From the NCBI GenBank assembly GCA_004762155.1, contig SIHP01000007.1:124001-188000 (forward strand): a DNA stretch of 64,000 nt, read 5' to 3'. The translations under genes were made by a program, and so were the position numbers. The DNA comes from Flavobacteriaceae bacterium (GTDB lineage Bacteria; Bacteroidota; Bacteroidia; Flavobacteriales; Flavobacteriaceae). Within the stretch, counting starts at the first letter, position 1. Each line of letters begins with the position of its first letter. Below the pieces are notes generated by a model that saw only the letters and a program-made list of their open reading frames with translations, made no database searches and was not told where the DNA came from. Positions 7,613 through 19,100 of the stretch are shown here, piece by piece.

Positions 7613-10054
7613 TTACTTTTGAGATTCTTCTAATCTTTCTATTTCTTGGTCTAAAGATTTTCTTTCTTTAATTTTTTTGTTGTAACCACTCCCTAAATTA
7701 TAGGTGAAAGCAAGTTTAAGAGTTTTTGTTTGCCATGTGTTGTTTATAGTAACATCTGTATTAGGGAAACCACTTTTTGCATTAAAATTAGTCCAACCAA
7801 ATATGTCGTTACCACTTAATCTAATTTTACCTCTTCCTTTCCATAGCTTTCTAGATACTCCAAATGAAATTCTCCCATAAGGTTCTTGAACAAAAGTGTC
7901 TGATAAGCTTTCAGATACATACCAACCTGCTAATTCTAGTGTCCAGTTTCTATCAAATTTATATTGGTTTAATAAGAAACCAGAAAAGGTATTTGCTTTT
8001 ATTGAAAATTGCTCATCATCAACAACACCAGATAATTCATTTTGACTATAATCTAAATTTAAAGATATAGACCAATTATCCATAAGTGGAACTTGTGCAG
8101 TTAAATTACCACCATAAGTTGTTAAATTATTTAAATTTTCTTTTCTAATAAAGGTTTCGTTAGTAGTATCATCTTGAAAAATTACATCAGTAATAATATC
8201 TTTAGTTTTATTATAATAGGCAGTAGTTGTAATAGCACCTTCATACATAGAGTAACTTAACTCGAAGTTGTCACTAAATTGTGGGTTTAACTCTGGGTTT
8301 CCTTCTTCAAAAGTATAAGCGTCATAAAAATATCTAAAAGGATTTAAATCTCCATAATCTGGACGCTCTAATCTTTTCCCGTAAGAAAAACCAACTTCTT
8401 CATCTTCGCTTAATTTATATTTTAAAAAAGCAGAAGGTAAAACGTTTGTATAGTTATTTGTGAATACAATATTTTGAGTTATTTGATTACCTGTTATATC
8501 CGTGTTTTCAACTCTAACTCCTGCTTGGAATGATACGTCTCCAAAAATTTGTGTATAATTTAAATATCCTGCATTTACAGTTTCATCATATTTAAAATAG
8601 TTACTTAATGTAGTATCTAAAATTAATTGACCACCTGTCTCTTCATAAAATTTGGCATCATTATCGGTATCTACTAAACTTATTTTCCCTCCAATTTCTA
8701 GTTTTATATCACTACTTAATGGAAGTGTATAATCTATTTTACCAGTATAAATATTTATTTTTTGAGGGAGTTCATTTACCAAATTCTCTGCTGCAGTTAG
8801 TTGGTTTGTAGCATCAAAATAACTGTTTTCAAAAGATTGATCTACTGATGAATTAAATTGTAAATAATCCAAATCAATAGAAATGTTTTGTCCTTTTTCA
8901 TCTAGCTTATGTGATGCATGTATGTTGGATTTAAAATTCTTATAGTCAGCTTCATATAGTGCTGGGGCTATTAATGTTGATGTTAAAGTGTTTGAATCAT
9001 CCAAGAGCTGGGTTTGGTTTTCTACATTTGTGTCACCTATGGTTACTTGTGGGCTTATAGAAACCCCAATAGTTGTTCGTTCATTAATGAAATAATCCAA
9101 ACCTAATCTAGCAGTTAAAAGATTATTTTTTCTTTTCATTAATGTGTTTTGATCGTAGGTAGAAAGTAAGTCATCATTAGTGTCATAAAATTTTCTTACA
9201 ATATCATAATCCTCAAAATCCTTTTTATTTGTATAACTTACATTACTAAAAAAGCTAATTTTTTTTGTATTTATATTAAGTCCAATACTATTTGCTATTT
9301 CTGCATACCTACCTTGTCTGTATGAAGAAGCTATATTTAACTTCCAACCTTTTTGGTAATCTCTTTTAGTAACAATATTAATAACTCCAGCATTACCTTC
9401 AGCGTCATATTTTGCAGGCGGATTTGTCATTATTTCAATTGTAGAAAACTGATTAGCAGGCATTCCATTTATATAGTTCTCAAGATCTGTGCCTTGTAAA
9501 TAAGAACGTCTTCCATCAATCAGTACAATTACTCCGGATTTACCACGAAGAGAGATAGAACCATTAGTTCCTACATTTAAACCAGGAGCCACTTGTAATA
9601 CTTCAGCTAAGTTCCCTCCATCTGCATTCATTGTAGCGTTTACATTTAAAACAACTCTATCTATTTCTTTTTTTATAAGCTTTTTTCTGGTATCTAATAC
9701 TACTTCATCTAAAAGTGTACTTGGTACTAATTGAATAGTAGGTATTTGAGTTGTAGATGTTTTATGAATAATATTAGTATATACTTCTTTAAAACCAACA
9801 AAGCTAGTATGCATATAATATCTTCCAAAACGAATTTCATTAAAAAGTACTGATCCATCAGGTTCTGAAATACCTATTTTTACCATTGATGAATCTTTTG
9901 CTCTATATAAAACATTAGTGGCAAACTCTAGTGGTTTAGATGAGTCATCAATAACTTTTGAAGTTATATTACCTGAATACTGAGCATGAATAGAGAATAA
10001 AGGGCTACAAAAAAGTAGAGCTACAAGTATTTTAGTGATACTATTTTTTTTCAT
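7613..10054 (-). CDS. TonB-dependent receptor-like outer-membrane protein
   Basis: This 813-residue protein opens with a signal peptide (hydrophobic stretch, cut probably after HAQ near residue 24). A carboxypeptidase-regulatory-like beta domain follows (about 25-110), then a plug domain with LRGKSGVIVLIDGRRS and the NPPAKYDAEGNAGVINI block. The rest is a beta-barrel of the 'outer membrane beta-barrel family' type common in Bacteroidota. Such proteins import ligands with TonB energy or act as peptide and metallophore receptors. It lies between the type II thioesterase and the peptide array. It could take up or release the lipopeptide, or be the receptor or immunity partner of the ribosomal peptide. 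The ligand is not deducible from sequence. Confidence 0.8.
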   Translation of the reverse strand: MKKNSITKILVALLFCSPLFSIHAQYSGNITSKVIDDSSKPLEFATNVLYRAKDSSMVKIGISEPDGSVLFNEIRFGRYYMHTSFVGFKEVYTNIIHKTSTTQIPTIQLVPSTLLDEVVLDTRKKLIKKEIDRVVLNVNATMNADGGNLAEVLQVAPGLNVGTNGSISLRGKSGVIVLIDGRRSYLQGTDLENYINGMPANQFSTIEIMTNPPAKYDAEGNAGVINIVTKRDYQKGWKLNIASSYRQGRYAEIANSIGLNINTKKISFFSNVSYTNKKDFEDYDIVRKFYDTNDDLLSTYDQNTLMKRKNNLLTARLGLDYFINERTTIGVSISPQVTIGDTNVENQTQLLDDSNTLTSTLIAPALYEADYKNFKSNIHASHKLDEKGQNISIDLDYLQFNSSVDQSFENSYFDATNQLTAAENLVNELPQKINIYTGKIDYTLPLSSDIKLEIGGKISLVDTDNDAKFYEETGGQLILDTTLSNYFKYDETVNAGYLNYTQIFGDVSFQAGVRVENTDITGNQITQNIVFTNNYTNVLPSAFLKYKLSEDEEVGFSYGKRLERPDYGDLNPFRYFYDAYTFEEGNPELNPQFSDNFELSYSMYEGAITTTAYYNKTKDIITDVIFQDDTTNETFIRKENLNNLTTYGGNLTAQVPLMDNWSISLNLDYSQNELSGVVDDEQFSIKANTFSGFLLNQYKFDRNWTLELAGWYVSESLSDTFVQEPYGRISFGVSRKLWKGRGKIRLSGNDIFGWTNFNAKSGFPNTDVTINNTWQTKTLKLAFTYNLGSGYNKKIKERKSLDQEIERLEESQK

Positions 10055-10111
10055 TTTTTTTAAGTTTTCTCTCTTAATAAAAGAGTTTAGTGTTTTGTTT
10101 GATTTTTTAGT

Positions 10112-10819
10112 TTATTTAAGGCTTGGCTTCAGATTTTTCAACAAGTTTTTATTGATAATTTCTGAAATAACATCTAAGTGGTTTAGAATAAAAAAGTGAT
10201 TTCCGTATAATACATGATGTTTAAATGTTGATGATGTTTGTTTTTCCCAATCAAGAATATCTTCTTCGGTTATTCTTTCTTCACTACCACGTATAGCAAT
10301 AATTGGCACATTATATTTGTTTTTTTGTTTGTATTCATGGGTTTCTAAAGCAGTAATATCCACTCTTAAAATGTCTAATAAATAATCAAGTACTTCTTGG
10401 TTTTTTATAATTTCATCTGGCATGCCACCAAGTTGAATTACTTCTTCTTGGAAAGCTTCTTTAGATAAAAGATGAATTTTAGGTTTAAATGTGTTTCTTT
10501 GAGGAGATCTACAACCAGTAACTAAAAAACATTTTGGGAGTTTTTTTAAATTATTAGTTAATTTATCTATTAATAGATCACCTAAAATAGCTCCCATTGA
10601 ATGCCCAAAAAGCATATAATTTTCAGACAAATGTTCTTGTATTTGATGATATAAATCATCTACTAAATTATTTAAGTTATTTTCAAATGATTCCGAAATT
10701 CTAGAACCTCTACCAGGTAATTCTAAGGTTACCAACTCTATTTTTTCATGAATATGAGGACGGAAATTTCTATAAGAATATTTATTCCCTCCTGCGTATG
10801 TAAGACATATAAGTTTCAT
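10112..10819 (-). CDS. Type II thioesterase (GrsT-like alpha/beta hydrolase)
   Basis: This 235-residue protein has the stand-alone type II thioesterase layout. An LELPGRG block near 33-39 is followed by the nucleophile elbow FGHSMG with Ser74, an acidic residue in the RGSEERIT region and a C-terminal His in YGNHFF. These enzymes clear mis-primed or stalled carrier domains during non-ribosomal synthesis. Its place after the NRPS and exporter genes fits that housekeeping role. It is separate from the terminal thioesterase domain of the 6652-residue NRPS. It follows a 161-base gap containing two short hairpins (10840-10858 and 10901-10920) with no clear terminator. Confidence 0.88.
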   Translation of the reverse strand: MKLICLTYAGGNKYSYRNFRPHIHEKIELVTLELPGRGSRISESFENNLNNLVDDLYHQIQEHLSENYMLFGHSMGAILGDLLIDKLTNNLKKLPKCFLVTGCRSPQRNTFKPKIHLLSKEAFQEEVIQLGGMPDEIIKNQEVLDYLLDILRVDITALETHEYKQKNKYNVPIIAIRGSEERITEEDILDWEKQTSSTFKHHVLYGNHFFILNHLDVISEIINKNLLKNLKPSLK

Positions 10820-10980
10820 AGTAAATAATATCTTGACAGTACATTTTTTTAAAATGTAGCATATTGTTTTTTATTTATTAATAGAATAGGTGATTCCATT
10901 ACAAAGATGTTTTTCTTTGTTTTATTCTAAAAAATAGTGTTTTAAATTATTTTATTAGTAATGGATATGTTAATGGAGGT

Positions 10981-11424
10981 TTAAAACTCAAAGATAGAAG
11001 TGAAATTACTTCGTTTTTTATTTACAAATTTTTTCAAAACCCATTTATTATTTTTTTTGCTCAATTTTATTTTGATTTTTGCGTCTTTGAAGAAAAATAA
11101 ATATTCAGCTTTAGACTCTCCAACATATGCTTTTCCCATTTCAACAGGTATGTGGTTATCGTTTTTAACCAGCTCTGAATGTTCTTTATTATCAACCACA
11201 ATAACATTTTCATTAAAAGCAGTCATTTTTAAATCTAAAGAAACTCTTCTTCCTGTAGCTAATACAATCGGAAGGTATTTCTCATTATTTGATTTTTCTT
11301 TAATTACTTCTTTAAACTCGTTTAAGTTTAATGCAAATTGTAATGATTTTTGGGTTTCTTGTGATATAGTTACGGCTGTACTCATTGTAAATAAGATTAG
11401 TAAAAAGTTTAAGTTTTTGAACAT
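10981..11424 (-). CDS. Small exported protein of unknown function
   Basis: The 147-residue protein has an N-terminal hydrophobic segment (about residues 5-22) ending TISQE, which looks like a signal peptide. The rest is a charged, Lys-rich, beta-like sequence with no Cys. I do not recognise a family. The gene lies 29 bases behind the exporter gene and in the operon direction, so it may be a periplasmic accessory to export or self-protection. An almost equally long reading frame runs on the opposite strand (11000-11440). I prefer this one because of orientation, signal peptide and spacing. Confidence 0.6.
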   Translation of the reverse strand: MFKNLNFLLILFTMSTAVTISQETQKSLQFALNLNEFKEVIKEKSNNEKYLPIVLATGRRVSLDLKMTAFNENVIVVDNKEHSELVKNDNHIPVEMGKAYVGESKAEYLFFFKDAKIKIKLSKKNNKWVLKKFVNKKRSNFTSIFEF

Positions 11425-11453
11425 GATTTTTTGTATTTAGTTTGTTATTTTTT

Positions 11454-13139
11454 TTAAGTTGTAATAAATTCAAGATTGGAAATTTTTTGCATATTAATAG
11501 TATCCGACTCTACTCTACCAAAGTTGAATTTGATTAATCTTCCTGCTTGGTTAAAGTAAGCATCGTCATGTGTTACGGATATTACTGTTTTACCTCTTTC
11601 TTTAAGGTTCGGAATAATAGTGTTATAGAAATAAGCTCTAAATTCAGGATCTTGCTCAGCAGCCCATTCATCCAAAATTAAAAGGTCTTTTCCTTCTAAT
11701 AAACTATAAATTAAAGCAACTCTTTTTTGTTGACCTTTTGATAAGCTTACTTTTACTTTTCCTGTTTCTTTGTTAAGGTCAAATACCTTTTCTAATTGCA
11801 TTTTATTGCTAAGGTTATTTACCTCTTCCTCTCTATCTACATAATTAAAGTTATTGTAGTTTTCTGCAAAGAGGTAATTGTCTGTAAAAATACATGAGAT
11901 TTGATCTCTATAGGAGCTATAGTTATTTGTATCTATTAGTATATCATTCAAATATATTTTTCCAGATGTTGGTTTGTATAAACCAGCTAATAATGTAATA
12001 AATGTACTTTTACCACTACCATTTCCACCAGTAATAAAAATACTTTCTCCTTTTTTAATTGTTAAATTAATTGGATTTAATTTAAAAGTAAGTTCTTCCT
12101 TTTCATTGTAATACTCAAAGGTTACATTTTCAAAACGAACAGATTCAAATCTTTTATTAAAGTCTATTGTATCTCCATGTGTTAAAAGTTCTCCTTGTTG
12201 TATACCTAATGTTTTATTAAATTCATCTAATCTAGAAACAGCAACTTGCATTTTTGTAAATTCATTAAGTGCTCCAACAACAGCACCAACTGGACCTAGA
12301 ATAAATAAAATAGTTACTACAAAATTTGTTCTAACATCTTGTGTTATCGCTAATGTTGCAGGTAAAGCAAATAATATTATTCCAATCATTAAATATCCTG
12401 CATAATTACCAATTAAGTCATTTACTAAATGTTTGGTAACTGTTCTTATAGTTAGTTTTTTTGCTTTATTTCTGTTTTTAGTTAAGAAATTATTATAAAT
12501 GGTATCACTTCTTTTAGAACTCATTTTAATTTCTCTAAAACCTCTCAAAAAATCATTTACATTTTCTTGATAAACATTTGCTAAGTCTCTTACTTTGCTA
12601 ATGTCTTTAACAATGCTCATGTTTCTTATGGTGTAAACTGCGGATAGAATTACTAAAGTTGAAAATACAATTGTTGCGCCTATAGGATGTATAATAAACA
12701 AATATGCAACACCTATAATAACCATAATAGCTGCGTTAAATGCTTCTATAAAACTTTGTGGAAATTTTTGAAGTGTAGAAACATCTGTCATTGCTGTTCT
12801 AACTTTCTCTTCTCCTAATTTTTGATATTCTTTATAACTTGTAAATCTTAGTTTATCAAAAATTGATAAATTTAATTCGTTTCCTAATTCATAAGTAAGC
12901 CTTATCATATATGCCTGAAAAAGGCGTGCTACTGTAAAAGATATTATAATTAAGGCCGAATATATTATCCAGTCATATTGTTGGTTTTGTTCACTAATAA
13001 AAGGAAGTTTTTCTCCTGTAGTTTTATTATTAATGAATAATAATAATGCTGATGACCATACCGCATTAATAAGCCCTAAAACGCCAAGGTTTACATAAAA
13101 AAACTTAGACTTTTTTTGTAATAATTTAAATAATCCCAT
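11454..13139 (-). CDS. Cyclic-peptide-type ABC exporter (membrane and ATPase domains fused)
   Basis: This 561-residue protein has an N-terminal half with six predicted membrane segments and a C-terminal ATPase. The ATPase shows Walker A GGNGSGKST near 371, signature LSKGQQKR near 472, Walker B LLILDEWAAEQDP and switch His in VTHDD. The layout and length match the SyrD/PvdE-like 'cyclic peptide export' family, which moves non-ribosomal peptides across the inner membrane. It starts two bases behind the stop of the giant NRPS gene, so the two are surely co-transcribed. It may also serve the small ribosomal peptides, since no other transporter gene lies in the cluster, but the family association favours the NRPS product. 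Confidence 0.88.
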   Translation of the reverse strand: MGLFKLLQKKSKFFYVNLGVLGLINAVWSSALLLFINNKTTGEKLPFISEQNQQYDWIIYSALIIISFTVARLFQAYMIRLTYELGNELNLSIFDKLRFTSYKEYQKLGEEKVRTAMTDVSTLQKFPQSFIEAFNAAIMVIIGVAYLFIIHPIGATIVFSTLVILSAVYTIRNMSIVKDISKVRDLANVYQENVNDFLRGFREIKMSSKRSDTIYNNFLTKNRNKAKKLTIRTVTKHLVNDLIGNYAGYLMIGIILFALPATLAITQDVRTNFVVTILFILGPVGAVVGALNEFTKMQVAVSRLDEFNKTLGIQQGELLTHGDTIDFNKRFESVRFENVTFEYYNEKEELTFKLNPINLTIKKGESIFITGGNGSGKSTFITLLAGLYKPTSGKIYLNDILIDTNNYSSYRDQISCIFTDNYLFAENYNNFNYVDREEEVNNLSNKMQLEKVFDLNKETGKVKVSLSKGQQKRVALIYSLLEGKDLLILDEWAAEQDPEFRAYFYNTIIPNLKERGKTVISVTHDDAYFNQAGRLIKFNFGRVESDTINMQKISNLEFITT

Positions 13140-13141
13140 TT

Positions 13142-16100
13142 CTATAGTGTTTGATTCTTTTGATTAATAAACCCAAGTATTACTTGAAGTATTTGATTTT
13201 TGTTATTTAATATACTATAATGATTTCCTTTTAGTATCGTATGGCTTAACTTACCATTTGTACTATTTTTCCATCCAAGCATTCTGTTCTTTTTCCCATT
13301 ATCTTTAGCTTCAATAGCTAATATTTCTGATTCTATTTTTCCTCCAAAGCCTTTATATTTTGTTAGTAGGTTAATATTATTTCGTATGAGTTTTGAAACT
13401 CTTGATTTACTAAATTCTGGTAATGCAAATTCTTGTAAATGATCATTTACAATTTGATTTACATAGGTATTGTCTTTTAATAAATTCTTCTCATCAGTAA
13501 AAAGTTCAGAAAAAGAATTTTTAGGATCCTTATCTATAAGGATAAGTTTTGTTTTATAGCCTTTCATTTCAACTTCTGCTATTATTTCAGTAGCTAATAA
13601 AGCTCCCATTGAATATCCTAAAATCATATTTGTTTTTTCTTTTTCTAAATACGGTGTTATTTCGTTAACCATATTTTTTGCCATACTTTCAATACCTGTG
13701 TCTAGCTCTTCATCAATATCAAAACCTTTGTATTGTACTCCATAACAGGCAATTTTATGTTTAGAAAACTCTTGAGCTAAGGGTCTGTAAATCATCGAGG
13801 ACCCGATAACAGGAGGTATCATGAATAATGGAGCTATTTGATCTTGTGTTTCATTTAAAGAGACGATTAGTGAGTGGTTTTTGTTACTGTAATTTTGTAA
13901 AATTTCAGATAGGTCTTTTATCGTTGGATTGAGTAAAAAGTCTCTTAATAAAAGTTCTTTTTGAAATGATGTCCAGATGCTTCCAATCAATTTCATTGCG
14001 CTTATGGATTGTCCTCCTATTTCAAAGAAATTGTCTGTTGTACTTATAACATTTGTTCCTAAAACTTCTTTCCAAATAGCCAATAACTTTTCTTCCATTT
14101 CATTTTTTGGAAGTATAAATTCTGTTTCAACTAAAAGTTCTTTTTTTGTTTTTGAAATAGTATTTAACTGTTTGTGGTCTATTTTTCCGTTTGTAGTTAA
14201 TGGAATTTTATCTAGTTCAATAATAAAAGTAGGAATCATATATGCTGGTAATTCATCACTTAAATACTTTTTAATTTCTTCAGCAGATATTGCATTTTCG
14301 TTAACCACATAAGCCGTTAAGTTTTGTTGTTTTTCATTAAAAGATACTGCTGTTTCTTTTATGTTAGGATTCATTAATAATGTGGAAACAATTTCTCCTT
14401 TTTCAACTCTATATCCTCTAATCTTTATCATATCACCCGAACGAGAATTAAACTCAATAGTTCCGTCTTTTAACCATCTTCCAATATCACCCGTTTTATA
14501 TAATTTGGTTTCTGTTTTGAAAGGATTATCTAAAAAGACTTCTTTATTTTTATCAGGCCTGTTTATATAACCTCTAGCAATCCCATGTCCAGCTAAATGA
14601 ATTTCTCCCCAACTTCCAATTGGCATACTATTCATATGATCATCTAAAATATAGATTTGTGTATTTTGTAAAGGTTTACCTATTGGAATTACTTTTTCAT
14701 TTCCTGTAACTTTATATAAAGTTGCACAAACACTGTATTCTGTTGGTCCATATGCATTAAAATAGTTGATTTTTTTACTGAAATATTTTGCATCTATATC
14801 ATTTGGAGTTTCTCCTGCAGTAACAATAGTTTGTAAATTAGTTAATTTAGTGTTGTCTAAACTAGAAAGATATGCTGGTGGGAGTGTAGCAAAAGTTACT
14901 TCTTTTTCTGTTATATAATTTGTAAACTGTAATGGATTAGCAATAATGTCATCAGTAGTTAATACTAAAGTACTTCCAGCATATAAAGCTATACATATTT
15001 CATAAACAGAAGCATCAAAAGAAATGCTTGCAAACTGTAAACATTTATCTTCTGTTGTTATTTTAAGTTGTGTTATTTGATCGGTAACCATATTAATATT
15101 ACCCTTATGTTCTATTAAAACTCCCTTTGGTTTTCCTGTAGAACCTGATGTGTAAATTACATAGGCTAAGTTATTAGCAATTACTTTTTTATTTAAGTTT
15201 TTTGTATTGTGTTTAAGTAAAATTTCCTTTAAATTATTTAAAGTTTCAAAGCTTAAGGTTTCTGTTTTAGGTAAAAAAGTAGCATCACAAATTACAAATA
15301 AAGGTTGCGAATCTTCTAAAATTATATTTTTTCTGTTTTCTGGAAGTTTAGCATCAATTGGTAAAAATGCTGCACCAGCTTTTAAGATGGCTAATATTGA
15401 AATTATTTGCCACTCAGATCTTGCCATTGTAAAAGCAATAATAGCATCTGGCTTTGGATTATATTTTTCATTTATATAATTGGCGAGTGCATTTGCTTTT
15501 TCATTTAATTCCAGATAAGTTAAAGAAATATTTTCTGTAACTATTGCAGTTTTATTTGGTTGCTCTAAAACTTTTTGCTCTATAATTTCATGAATTGTAC
15601 TATAATTTTTAGGAGTATAAGTATCATTAAAATGTGTTACTAACAATTCATTATCTTCTTCTAAATAATTTAGTTGGTTGATAGGAGTTTCAATATTGTT
15701 TTCAATACATTTTAATAATGTTTCATAATGTTTTAAAAACTGATTTAAAAACTCATGACTATAAAGAGCGGCATTGTATTCAACAAAAATTTGTAATCCC
15801 TCTTGTGTTTCTTTGGTTACAAAGGAAGCATCAAATTTACTTTCATTTAAACTACCTTCTAACCCTGTAACCTCTAATCCAGATAACGCTACCGACTCAT
15901 CTAATTCTTCATTGTTTTGATGTACAAACATAACGTCAAATAATGGCGAATTATGTTCGATTTTAGTAATTCCCAAATCATTTATGACTTGATCAAAAGG
16001 ATAATATTGATGTGCTACGCTTTCTAATAAATTGTCTTTTAATGTTTGTAATAACTCAGCAAATGAAGCCTCTTCATTTATACGCGTTCTTTGCGCAATT

Positions 16101-19100
16101 GTGTTTACATAAAAACCTAATTGATTAGTTAATTCTTCCTTTTCTCTACCAGCAACAATAGTTCCAATGATAATATCATTTTGTAAAGTATAACGATATG
16201 CTAAGGTTTTAAATGCAGCCAACAATAACATATAAAAACTAGTATTTAATTCTGTAGTTTTTGACGTTAACTTGTTTATAAGATTTTTATCAATAAGATG
16301 GCTTAATGACTTTCCTTGGTTTTTAGTTTTTTTAGTTTTTGGGTACGTTGTTGGTAACGAAAATCTTGTTAACTCACCAGACAATTTATTTTTCCAGTAT
16401 GTTTTATGATTTTGAAAGGATTTATCTTCAAATTGTTGTTCTTGCCAAACAGCATAATCTTTATATTGAATAGTTAAATCAGCTAATGTAAATTCTTCTT
16501 CAGCAACAAGTGCGTTGTAATAATCACACAATTCATTTAATAGAATCGTTGCAGACCATCCATCTGAAATGATATGATGAAGATTGATGAATAATATATG
16601 TTCTAAGTTGTTTATTTTAAATACTTTAACAGATGCTAAAGGGCCTTCAGATAAATTAAAAGGAATATTAGAAATATCAGAAATAAAATTTTCTCTCTCT
16701 TTTTCTTTAATCGTTAAATTTTCAAATTCAACAGGTTTTTTAAACTCATCTATTGGAGTTATAAATTGTTGAGGTTCTCCTTTAACTTCTTTAAAAGTAG
16801 TACGAAGTATTTCGTGTTTATTAAAAATAAATTCGAAGGCTTTATCAATTGCTTCAATATTAAGCTTCCCCTTTAAATGAAAAGTTTTTGGAACGTTATA
16901 GGCTACTTTAGTATCAGAAAATTCTTGTAACATCCACAGTCTTTTTTGTGAATGCGATAAAGGATATGATGCTCTTTTTGTTGCAGGTTGAATATTGGCA
17001 TAAGAAACCTCATTAGTATTATCTATTTTTTTAGCTATTTCTTTAATGGTTGGATTACTAAAAAAGTCTTTTAAAGATATTTTTTTACGGAGCTGTTGTT
17101 CTATTTTACCAATTAACTTTAGAGCCCTTAATGAGTGTCCGCCCAATAAGAAGAAGTTTGCATTTATATCATTTTGATTACTATTTAAAACCGCATTCCA
17201 AAGTTGTGTAATTAACAACTCTGTTTCAGATGTTGGTTCTTCTATTTTTTGTTTATCATTTTCAATTAGTTTCGCTAGTGCTTTTTTATCGGTTTTTCCG
17301 TTGGCTGTAGCTGGTATTTTATCAATTGGAATAATAAGATTAGGAATCATATAAGAAGGAAGCGATTTTTCTAATATAGTTCTTACCTCATTTACCTTTT
17401 CAGTTTCTTTACTTTCTACAAAAGCTACTAATGATTTTTGCTCGTTTTCTGTGGTAATTAAAATGGAGCTTTTTTGTACAAAATCTATAGTATTAATTGC
17501 TTTACTAATCTCACCAAGTTCAACTCTATATCCTCTAATTTTTAATTGATCATCAACTCTTCCTTTAAATTCAACTTCATAATTTGATGACCAGCTTGCC
17601 AAATCTCCAGTAGCATACATCGTTTTTCCTTCAATAAAAGGATTACTGATAAATTGCTCTTTAGTTAAATCAGGTTTATTATGGTATCCTTCAGAAATTG
17701 CAATTCCAGATAAATATAATTGACCTAAAACACCAGGAGCAACAGGTTTTAAATGTTTATCTAATATGTAAACATTCATATTACTAATTGGCCTACCAAT
17801 GATTGAAGATCTTTTTATTTCATGATAATTTTCTTTAGATAAAGGTTTTACAATACAACCAATAGTTGCTTCTGTTGGTCCGTAATGGTTAATGACTTTT
17901 TTATCTGGATAATAGTTGAAAAATGTAGTTAAATCTTTATATATAATAGCTTCTCCACCTAACATTAAATGTCTTAAATGTATTAAAGAATTCGGATCAA
18001 AGTAAGAGTCATTAATAATTAAAGAGAATAGGGTTGGAGTACCTTTTATAAATGATATTTTTTCTTTATTTAAATAATTATTTAGGTAATCAATATCTAA
18101 ATACTCTTCTTTTTTAAGTAAGTGTAAGCTACCACCATTTGCTAATGTTGGAAATACAGAACTGTGTCCTAAATCAAAAGCAAAAGAAGATAATAAAACT
18201 GAATTGTCTTTATGATTGTAGTTTAATTGTTGTGTAAACCATTGTACATAATTACCTAATTGATATTGTGCAATTCTAACTCCTTTTGGTTTTCCTGTAG
18301 AACCAGAAGTGTAAATTATATACGCTAATTTTTCTGATGAATTTAAAGACTTTTCTAATTTATTAGTAAACGTCCAACTTGTTTCATCTTCAGTATCAAT
18401 CCAATTTCCTTTAAAATTAATTTCTTTTTGATATTTTTTTGGAGAAAGAATACACGTAGCACCACTATCTTGCAATACGTGCTGAATTCTTTCCGAAGGC
18501 AATTCTGTGTCAATAGGAATATATGCCGAACCAGATTTAAAAATTGCTAATATTGAAATAATAACATCAACAGAAGGTTCCATATAAATAGCAATTAGAC
18601 TATTTGTAGCTCCTTTACTAACAATATGAGACGCCAGTTTTGTTGATTTTTCGTCTACTTCCTTTAATGACAATCTGTTATTAGCATCTGCTACACCTAG
18701 TTTATTTGGATGTTTTATAGCATTTTCAGTGAATAATTGATCGATTGTTTTGTTTCTGTTTTCAAAAACAACAGTAGTATCGTTTACCTTTTCAACTATT
18801 TCTTCTAATTCTGAAGCTAATAAAGCATCTACAAGATTTAACTGTGTTGATGGGTTTTCTCTAAAGATATTTAAAAACTGATGAAATCTTTCTACAATTC
18901 CCTGTATTGTTTTTTCATTAAAAAGAGTTGTTTTATAATCTAAGTCACAAATAATGTCATTTCCTAAATCAGCTATTTTTAAATTAATATCGAATTTTAC
19001 GCCTGATTTTTTTTCAGAAATTATACCTTTTGTTGTAATACTAGAAGTGTCAAATATTGATGTTTCATCGTTTATAATACTAAACATGGTATCAAATAGA

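Noticed and set aside
10840..10920. Two short hairpins (10840-10858 and 10901-10920) as terminators
   Set aside because: Stems are AT-only or short, and no T-run follows on the minus strand; the plus strand has no gene ending there. Too weak to call.
11000..11440. A 146-codon plus-strand frame covering the small exported protein gene
   Set aside because: It opposes the operon, and its hydrophobic composition is what a reverse reading of a Lys/Glu-rich gene gives. The minus-strand frame has a signal peptide and good spacing.
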